A stretch of 5,913 bases of DNA from Maribacter sp. GTDB lineage: Bacteria > Bacteroidota > Bacteroidia > Flavobacteriales > Flavobacteriaceae. Below, piece after piece: positions 1 through 4,632 of the stretch. The notes under the pieces were generated by a model. The model was not told the origin of the DNA. It did not search any database and was given only the letters and a program-made list of their open reading frames with translations. The stretch's first letter is position 1; the number at the start of each line of letters is the position of its first letter. The stretch spans positions 1-5,913 of the forward strand of contig QILY01000032.1 of NCBI GenBank assembly GCA_003232155.1, given 5' to 3'. Made by a program: the position numbers and the translations under genes.

Positions 1-315
1 TATCGTCGCAAAATCTAACTGTTCTCTAATTTGAACACGTATATTTTGGTTTACTGGGTTCAATCGTAAACTAATAAGGATTTGCTTGTATAAATGCGCT
101 TTTAGATTTGACAATTGCGACTTTTTAACAATACCGCTATCTAAAATCATTTTTTCATTATACGCCTTAATTTTATCCATCAAATTGAAGAGAGCAATAA
201 ATTTCGCACCTGTATTGACGCCTAAGCGACCTACATAAAGTTTAAATTGACGCTTTTCTGACTTGGAAAGTGATTTAACCAGTACAAATAATGCATCTTT
301 ATGTGCATTTGTCAT
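1..315 (-). CDS. Conserved flavobacterial protein of unknown function, N-terminal part
   Basis: This open frame starts at ATG 315 on the minus strand and runs without a stop for 105 codons to the left edge, so the C-terminal part is missing. The start is supported by a non-coding AT-rich leader upstream and by a protein-like N-terminus beginning MTNAHKDALFVLVKSLSKSE. The visible part is rich in Lys, Leu, Ser and Gln, has no signal peptide and no membrane segment, and reads as amphipathic helices (for example around residues 8-28 and 70-90), suggesting a soluble helical, possibly TPR-like, cytoplasmic protein. I recognise the sequence style as a conserved hypothetical protein of Flavobacteriia, but I know of no assigned function. 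It is transcribed divergently from leuA with a 145-bp gap. Coding status is fairly sure; the helical-repeat idea is inference. Confidence 0.8.
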   Translation of the reverse strand, partial: MTNAHKDALFVLVKSLSKSEKRQFKLYVGRLGVNTGAKFIALFNLMDKIKAYNEKMILDSGIVKKSQLSNLKAHLYKQILISLRLNPVNQNIRVQIREQLDFATI

Positions 316-460
316 CGTAAAAAATAATATTTAACTAGTTAAAAATCATATTTATATACATTCTAAAAGTGATTAACATTGTAAATCTTAATCTCTTTTT
401 TAGGAGATTTCCCCTATTGGTCATATATTCGTATAGGGTACATAAAACTACACAAATATA
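316..460. promoter_or_regulatory. Divergent intergenic region upstream of leuA and the minus-strand gene
   Basis: This 145-bp gap must carry the start signals of two divergent genes. On the plus strand it holds two small dyads before leuA: AATCTC (390-395) with GAGATT (404-409), and CCCTAT (412-417) with ATAGGG (433-438). Between the arms of the second dyad lies TATATTCG (424-431), which matches the Bacteroidetes -7 consensus TAnnTTTG at five of six fixed positions, but no good -33 TTG lies at the usual distance. I see no leucine-rich leader peptide, T-box or other named riboswitch. Promoter placement is therefore tentative. Confidence 0.35.
330..343. repeat. 14-bp perfect palindrome
   Basis: TTTAACTAGTTAAA is its own reverse complement. 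It sits 14 bp upstream of the ATG of the minus-strand gene, in a place where an operator or the 5' leader of that gene would lie. AT-rich DNA makes such palindromes fairly common, so a regulatory role is only a possibility. Confidence 0.35.
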
Positions 461-1636
461 ATGAGTAAAGATAAGGTACAAATTTTTGATACTACACTAA
501 GGGACGGTGAACAAGTACCTGGTTGTAAATTGGATACTGAACAAAAATTGGTGATTGCTGAACGCCTTGAGCTTTTAGGAGTTGATGTTATCGAAGCTGG
601 TTTTCCTATCTCAAGTCCCGGTGATTTTAAATCAGTTTCCGAGATAGCAAAACTTATAAAAAAAGACATTACCATTTGTGGTTTAACACGTGCCGTTAAG
701 AAAGATATTGAAGTAGCTGCCGATGCTTTAAAATATGCAAAATACCCAAGAATTCATACGGGTATAGGTACTTCAGAATCGCATATCAAGTACAAATTCA
801 ATTCTAACAAAGATGCAATAATTGAAAAGGCGGTCGCTGCAGTAAAATATGCTAAAACTTTTGTTGAAGATGTTGAATTTTTTGCTGAAGATGCAGGTAG
901 AACCGATAATGAATTCTTAGCCAAAATTTGTGAAGAACTTATCAAGGTTGGAGTTACCGTTTTAAATATACCTGACACGACAGGATATTGTTTGCCTGAG
1001 GAATATGGTGCTAAAATAAAATATTTACGTGAAAATGTAACTGGTATACATAAAGTTACACTTTCTTGTCATTGTCATAATGATTTAGGATTGGCAACTG
1101 CCAATTCAATTGCCGGTGTGTCAAATGGTGCTCGACAAATAGAATGTACAATTAATGGCATAGGAGAACGAGCAGGAAATACTTCTTTAGAAGAAGTGGT
1201 TATGGTCTTAAGGCAACACCCTTCTCTTGGGCTCGACACTAATATCAATAGTAAATTATTATTCGATACCAGCAAAATGGTTTCTGAAAAAATGGGAATG
1301 GTAGTACAGCCCAATAAAGCTATAGTTGGTGCCAATGCTTTTGCCCATAGTTCTGGTATTCATCAAGATGGGGTTATAAAAAATAGAGAAACTTACGAAA
1401 TTATTGACCCAGCTGATGTAGGTGTCAATGAATCATCTATTATTCTTACCGCTAGAAGTGGGAGAGCTGCTTTAGCTTATAGAGCTAAAATAGTAGGCTA
1501 TGAACTAACTAAAGTACAGTTAGATGAAGTTTACCAAGAATTTTTGAAATTTGCGGATACTAAAAAAGAAGTCTTAGATGAAGACATTCATAAAATTATC
1601 GCTGCAACTGATGTAGCTATAAAAAAGGTCATGTAA
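461..1636 (+). CDS. leuA: 2-isopropylmalate synthase, short form
   Basis: LeuA condenses acetyl-CoA with 2-oxoisovalerate to 2-isopropylmalate, the committed step of leucine synthesis, in the cytoplasm. The 391-residue product shows the HMGL-like TIM barrel: the catalytic TTLRDGEQ motif (R14, D15, E17), the metal-binding HCHND motif (H204, H206), and NGIGERAGN (231-240, with metal ligand N240). The FAHSSGIHQDG segment (294-304) and the ARSGRAAL segment (331-338) of the linker subdomains follow. The protein stops soon after this, whereas enteric LeuA (about 520 residues) carries a further regulatory domain that binds leucine. That domain is absent here, which I believe is usual for Flavobacteriaceae. 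The ATG at 461 gives the expected N-terminus. leuB follows with a one-base overlap. Homocitrate or citramalate synthase are related alternatives, but the leuB neighbour favours LeuA. Confidence 0.95.
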   Translation: MSKDKVQIFDTTLRDGEQVPGCKLDTEQKLVIAERLELLGVDVIEAGFPISSPGDFKSVSEIAKLIKKDITICGLTRAVKKDIEVAADALKYAKYPRIHTGIGTSESHIKYKFNSNKDAIIEKAVAAVKYAKTFVEDVEFFAEDAGRTDNEFLAKICEELIKVGVTVLNIPDTTGYCLPEEYGAKIKYLRENVTGIHKVTLSCHCHNDLGLATANSIAGVSNGARQIECTINGIGERAGNTSLEEVVMVLRQHPSLGLDTNINSKLLFDTSKMVSEKMGMVVQPNKAIVGANAFAHSSGIHQDGVIKNRETYEIIDPADVGVNESSIILTARSGRAALAYRAKIVGYELTKVQLDEVYQEFLKFADTKKEVLDEDIHKIIAATDVAIKKVM

Positions 1637-2754
1637 TGAACCTGAAAATTGCCCTTTTAGAAGGAGACGGAATAGGCCCTGAAGTTTTAGCGCAATCTGT
1701 AAAATGCCTTCAAGCGGTCGAAGATACCTTTAATCATCAATTTACTTTTACTAAAGCTGTTATTGGTGCTGTAGCAATATCAAATACAGGCAGACCCTTA
1801 CCGGAAGCTACATTAGAGCTCTGCAAATCATCAGATGCCATTCTTTTTGGTGCTATAGGTGAATTAGAATATGACAATGCCCCTGAAGCTAAAATAAGAC
1901 CTGAGCAAGGTTTATTAAGACTTCGCAAAGAGTTAGGTTTGTTTGCAAATATCAGGCCTGTAAAAGTGTTTCCTTCTTTAATTGAAAATTCATCCTTACC
2001 AAAAAAAATAATTGCGGGTACCGATTTAGTAATATATAGAGAACTAACAGGTGGTATTTATTATGGCAAAAAAAATATCAGTGACAATGGTGCCATTGCA
2101 TCGGATATTTGCGAATATTCTGAAAATGAAGTTGGCCGCATTGCCCATATGGCATTTAAAGCGGCAAAGAAGCGTAAAAAGAAACTCACTTTGGTCGATA
2201 AAGCCAATGTACTTGAAACCTCTAGGTTATGGCGCAGAAAAGTGACTGAAATTAGTAGTAGTTATCCTGAAGTAGAATTTGAGTGTCTTTTTATTGATAA
2301 TGCTGTAGTGCAAATGATGATGAATCCTTCAGAATTTGATGTTATACTGACCGAAAATATGTTTGGTGATATACTATCTGGTCTAGGCAGTGTTCTTATA
2401 GGGTCTATTGGTCTGTTACCTTCTGCATCAGTAGGGCTTGATAATGCCATGTTCGCTCCTTTTCATGGTTCTTATCCCCAGGCAAAAGGAAAGAATATAG
2501 CCAACCCGGTCGCCTCTATTTATAGTGCTGTATTATTATTACAGCATTTTGGACTTTATGAGGAAGCAAATGCCGTAGCAAGTGCTGTACAAAAATCATT
2601 TGTCAAAAAAGTTATCACAACAGATATTTTAGGAAGCAGTAAATATGGCACCGATTATGTAGGTGATTTTATTGCAGAAAATATTGCTAATTCTGATGAG
2701 GATTTAAATATCAATGACGAAAATATTGGCTTGGGAAAATCTACTATTATTTAG
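1636..2754 (+). CDS. leuB: 3-isopropylmalate dehydrogenase with an altered metal-site residue
   Basis: LeuB oxidises and decarboxylates 3-isopropylmalate with NAD+ to give 2-oxoisocaproate, the precursor of leucine. The 372-residue protein is of family length and shows the GDGIGPE start motif (10-16), substrate arginines R97, R107 and R135, RELTGGIYYG (135-144, with catalytic Y142), K189 in VDKANVL, and metal-site aspartates D221 and D245. The third conserved aspartate of that site, D245 in Thermus numbering, is glycine here (G249, codon GGT at 2380-2382, in GDILSGLGS). The NAD-ribose aspartate is Gln (Q282, GSYPQAKG), but Bacteroidetes enzymes normally have Gln there. The C-terminus carries an Asn/Asp-rich tail (about 352-372) beyond the usual end. 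The ATG overlaps the leuA stop as TAATG, implying translational coupling. Identity is secure; full activity is open because of G249. Confidence 0.94.
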   Translation: MNLKIALLEGDGIGPEVLAQSVKCLQAVEDTFNHQFTFTKAVIGAVAISNTGRPLPEATLELCKSSDAILFGAIGELEYDNAPEAKIRPEQGLLRLRKELGLFANIRPVKVFPSLIENSSLPKKIIAGTDLVIYRELTGGIYYGKKNISDNGAIASDICEYSENEVGRIAHMAFKAAKKRKKKLTLVDKANVLETSRLWRRKVTEISSSYPEVEFECLFIDNAVVQMMMNPSEFDVILTENMFGDILSGLGSVLIGSIGLLPSASVGLDNAMFAPFHGSYPQAKGKNIANPVASIYSAVLLLQHFGLYEEANAVASAVQKSFVKKVITTDILGSSKYGTDYVGDFIAENIANSDEDLNINDENIGLGKSTII

Positions 2755-2882
2755 TAACCTGTCAGCAGTTACAGTAGGCTGTTGATATTGATCGAGCTCA
2801 GGTTTTAAGTAATGAACTTGTCTTAACCCACATTATTCACGGATATTCTATTCCAAAACCAAACTACCTGCTATAATTGAAA

Positions 2883-2926
2883 ACCGGCCGGCCATGCCTA
2901 CGGCAGGTAAACCGGGCAGGTGTGCT
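2883..2926. repeat. GC-rich palindromic patch inside the MITE-like element
   Basis: This stretch is about 70% G+C in otherwise AT-rich DNA. It opens with overlapping palindromes CCGGCCGG (2883-2890) and GGCCGGCC (2885-2892) and carries the heptamer GGCAGGT twice (2901-2907 and 2914-2920). It resembles short GC-rich palindromic intergenic repeats found in flavobacterial genomes and may be a nested repeat. The tail GGGCAGGTGTGCTC recurs, with a 3-base insertion, in the second repeat element at 4464-4480. Confidence 0.5.
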
Positions 2927-3069
2927 CGAAATTTGTTCAGCTCAAAATTGGGCTACAGTTCTTTCTCTAAAAAACCGCTGCGCTTCTCAATTAGCTCACG
3001 ATTTTTATTTTTTTTAAAGGAGTTCGTGAACCACTTCGTTAGGTTTCTATTGATATTTTGGCTTTTCAT

Positions 3070-3098
3070 AACTAAAACCCGTGAATAATTCGGGTTAA
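3070..3098 (-). terminator. Possible terminator of the lipoprotein gene, formed by the element end
   Basis: Read on the minus strand, just after the lipoprotein stop codon, AACCCG pairs with CGGGTT across a 9-base loop and is followed by TTAGTT. The stem is short (6 bp) and the T-tract is interrupted, so it is a weak candidate. It lies inside the right inverted repeat of the 276-bp element, so the element end may have been recruited as a terminator, or the hairpin may only be a transposition signal. Confidence 0.3.
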
Positions 3099-3109
3099 TG
3101 AATAAGAAA

Positions 3110-4336
3110 TTATTCGGCAAGTAATCCTTTTACAAATACATCAAACTCTTTTTTAAAAGTAATATACTTATCACCAGTGGCAGGGCCATTGAAACCCGTA
3201 TGAATTTTTCTAACTTTTCCTTTTTTGTCAATAAAAATAGAAGTTGGGTATGATATTACATGATTTAACATAGGTAATTTTTGTTGGGCCAATGCCTTAT
3301 CAGACGAACCAACTTGAGCTAAAAGTATAGGATACCCTACTTCTATTCGTTCCTTTAATCTTGAAATAGCATTTATAGCCCCTTCTTTAGTTTTCGCATA
3401 TTCAAAAGCAAGGCCAACAATCTCAAAATCAGTATCCGGATTATTTTTAAGGTAATCTACATAGAATTTGGTTTCATCTAAACAATTTGGACACCAAGTA
3501 CCCATAATTTGAACTAAAACCACTTTGTTTTGAAAGCGTTCATCCTCTAAAGAAACCATATTACCAGCAGAGGTCGGAAAAGAAAAGGCAAATTTATCAT
3601 ACCCTTTTTTCAAAAAAGTAAGTGAATCTGCATTTGGCAATTCAAAATCATCATTACGCACACCTTTAAACGGTTCTTTAAAATGATTGCCAGAATAAAA
3701 ATTTCCGTTTACTGTACTATCAGTAACCTTTGCTGTAAAAACAAAAGCATGAGCGCCATCAAAGGCAGATACTTTTAATGAATCTTCATCCATAACGCCA
3801 TCAAGATATCTGTAATCACCTGTTTGAGTTCTAAATGTACCTGTTACCTTATCTCCATTTTGAGTAAAAATACCTTTAGACATATAACTATCTTCGGTAT
3901 CTTTATTAAACTCTATTTCCCAAATTCCAGATATATTTACTGTAGATGGTTTGCTGTTTCTAAACCTTTCTTCTTCTCCGAACACTGCTTTAAAAGGCAC
4001 TATTCTATCTAAACTCTCTTTAATAAATTCTCCTTCTATACTATTTTTAGTGAATTTACCAGAAATATATCCTTCATAAACTGGGGTTTGTATGCGTATG
4101 GAATCGTTTTGAATACTAATTTCATTAACATGTATTACTTCTTCAGCATTGTAGATTTTCATAACATACGCGCCATCAGTCTTTTCTAATGTAAAATTGA
4201 ATGGTAGAATTTGATTGTCCATCACTTCTAATTCTGCCAGCCATATTCCTTCAGAGAGTAATACTTCTTTTTCAGTATTACAAGAAGTAAGTACTAAAAA
4301 AGATACTAAAAATGTTAGGGCTATTATTTTTTTCAT
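3110..4336 (-). CDS. Thioredoxin-like (TlpA/ResA family) lipoprotein with duplicated N-terminal domain
   Basis: The 408-residue protein starts with a lipoprotein signal peptide: MKK, a hydrophobic stretch, then lipobox LTSC with the lipidated Cys at 19. It is therefore exported and membrane-anchored, facing the periplasm or the outside. Residues about 29-120 and 136-230 look like two copies of one beta-rich unit; both begin G-I-W (30-32, 137-139), and share a mid DSI/DSL motif and a late PFK (114-116 and 222-224) motif. The C-terminal part (about 249-408) is a TlpA/ResA-type thioredoxin fold with active site WCPNC (281-285) and the cis-proline in SYPTS (P364), before FIDKKGKV. The expected role is thiol-disulfide exchange, such as reducing exported proteins; the partner is unknown. 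The ATG at 4336 gives a complete signal peptide. The gene is convergent with leuAB and divergent from pheT. Confidence 0.88.
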   Translation of the reverse strand: MKKIIALTFLVSFLVLTSCNTEKEVLLSEGIWLAELEVMDNQILPFNFTLEKTDGAYVMKIYNAEEVIHVNEISIQNDSIRIQTPVYEGYISGKFTKNSIEGEFIKESLDRIVPFKAVFGEEERFRNSKPSTVNISGIWEIEFNKDTEDSYMSKGIFTQNGDKVTGTFRTQTGDYRYLDGVMDEDSLKVSAFDGAHAFVFTAKVTDSTVNGNFYSGNHFKEPFKGVRNDDFELPNADSLTFLKKGYDKFAFSFPTSAGNMVSLEDERFQNKVVLVQIMGTWCPNCLDETKFYVDYLKNNPDTDFEIVGLAFEYAKTKEGAINAISRLKERIEVGYPILLAQVGSSDKALAQQKLPMLNHVISYPTSIFIDKKGKVRKIHTGFNGPATGDKYITFKKEFDVFVKGLLAE

Positions 4337-4430
4337 AATTTATAGATGTTATCATAGAAAGTCGAAATAACGATAAAAAAACTATATTAAAAAATTAAAA
4401 CAATTCAAACCGATGACTATTGAATGTCTT

Positions 4431-4592
4431 AGTATCTGTTAAGAAATAAATGGTGCAGAATCGGGGCAGGTATTGTGCTCTTTTTTAAAGTTAAAATTTT
4501 CAAGCATAACTATAGCTACGGTTGAAAATTTTAACAAAAAAAAAGGGTAGAATAGCAAGCCGAAATGTATCAGTTATTTCTTAACAGATACT
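4431..4592. repeat. 162-bp near-palindromic MITE-like element
   Basis: The ends AGTATCTGTTAAGAAATAA (4431-4449) and its exact reverse complement (4574-4592) form a perfect 19-bp inverted repeat. The core has a second perfect inverted repeat of 14 bp, GTTAAAATTTTCAA (4490-4503) with TTGAAAATTTTAAC (4522-4535), enclosing an 18-base loop, and T6 at 4481-4486 faces A-tract 4539-4544. The stretches between are also roughly complementary with small indels, so the whole unit can fold as one long imperfect hairpin. TTA occurs at both outer borders (4429-4431 and 4592-4594), a possible 3-bp target duplication. It has no frame of its own. A miniature transposable element or an intergenic hairpin repeat is most likely; a structured RNA is an alternative. 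Confidence 0.65.
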
Positions 4593-4605
4593 TAAAGCAT
4601 TGTTT

Positions 4606-4613
4606 TATATTTA
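4606..4613 (+). promoter_or_regulatory. Candidate -7 promoter element of pheT
   Basis: TATATTTA matches the Bacteroidetes -7 consensus TAnnTTTG except for the last base, and lies 19 bp before the pheT ATG, giving a short leader. The matching -33 region would fall in the right arm of the palindromic element, where no TTG is present at the right spacing. The call is therefore weak. Confidence 0.3.
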
Positions 4614-4632
4614 CGGGCTGTAAAACAAACGC

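Larger units (their letters stand above)
2823..3098. mobile_element. 276-bp MITE-like element with terminal inverted repeats
   Basis: The left end (2823-2842, starting TTAACCCACATTATTC) and the reverse complement of the right end (3079-3098, starting TTAACCCGAATTATTC) match at 18 of 20 bases. Similarity continues weakly inward. The inside has no intact transposase frame, so this is either a non-autonomous miniature element or a deletion remnant of an insertion sequence. No clean target-site duplication is seen: the TAATGAA copies at 2810-2816 and 3096-3102 overlap the right repeat and may be chance. It fills most of the gap between the convergent leuB and thioredoxin-like genes, a neutral insertion site. 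I cannot name the parent family. Confidence 0.6.
4337..4632. other. Divergent intergenic region between lipoprotein gene and pheT
   Basis: These 296 bases separate two divergent genes. Positions 4337-4430 are very AT-rich and should hold the minus-strand promoter of the lipoprotein gene, but no convincing -7 or -33 pair stands out. Positions 4431-4592 are a large near-palindromic repeat, listed separately. The last 40 bases before pheT hold a candidate promoter. No additional gene or tRNA is seen. Confidence 0.6.

Noticed and set aside
316..460. Leucine leader peptide or T-box upstream of leuA
   Set aside because: No short frame with a run of Leu codons and no T-box features are present.
754..1335. 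Minus-strand frames opposite leuA
   Set aside because: They are antisense shadows of leuA with no start context or recognisable protein features.
2051..2245. Plus-strand frame of 64 codons inside leuB
   Set aside because: Out-of-frame shadow of the well-conserved leuB sequence with no independent support.
2269..2490. LeuB Q282 in place of the NAD-binding aspartate as an anomaly
   Set aside because: Bacteroidetes LeuB proteins normally have Gln in this GSxPQAxG motif, so it is a clade feature, unlike G249.
2763..2781. CAGC/GCTG hairpin as the leuB terminator
   Set aside because: Only four base pairs with an 11-base loop and no following T-run, so it is too weak to call.
2894..3088. Plus-strand frame of 64 codons starting MPTAGKPGRCARN
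   Set aside because: It lies wholly inside the inverted-repeat element, starts in the GC-rich patch and ends within the right terminal repeat. It is better explained as a chance frame of a repeat than as a gene.
2810..3102. TAATGAA at 2810-2816 and 3096-3102 as a target-site duplication of the 276-bp element
   Set aside because: The right copy overlaps the terminal repeat and the left copy is 6 bp away from the left end, so the geometry does not fit a duplication.
4481..4544. Core hairpin of the 162-bp repeat as a transcription terminator
   Set aside because: The stem is AT-rich and is followed by an A-run on the plus strand and by no useful T-run on the minus strand, and it lies upstream of both neighbouring genes rather than at a 3' end.
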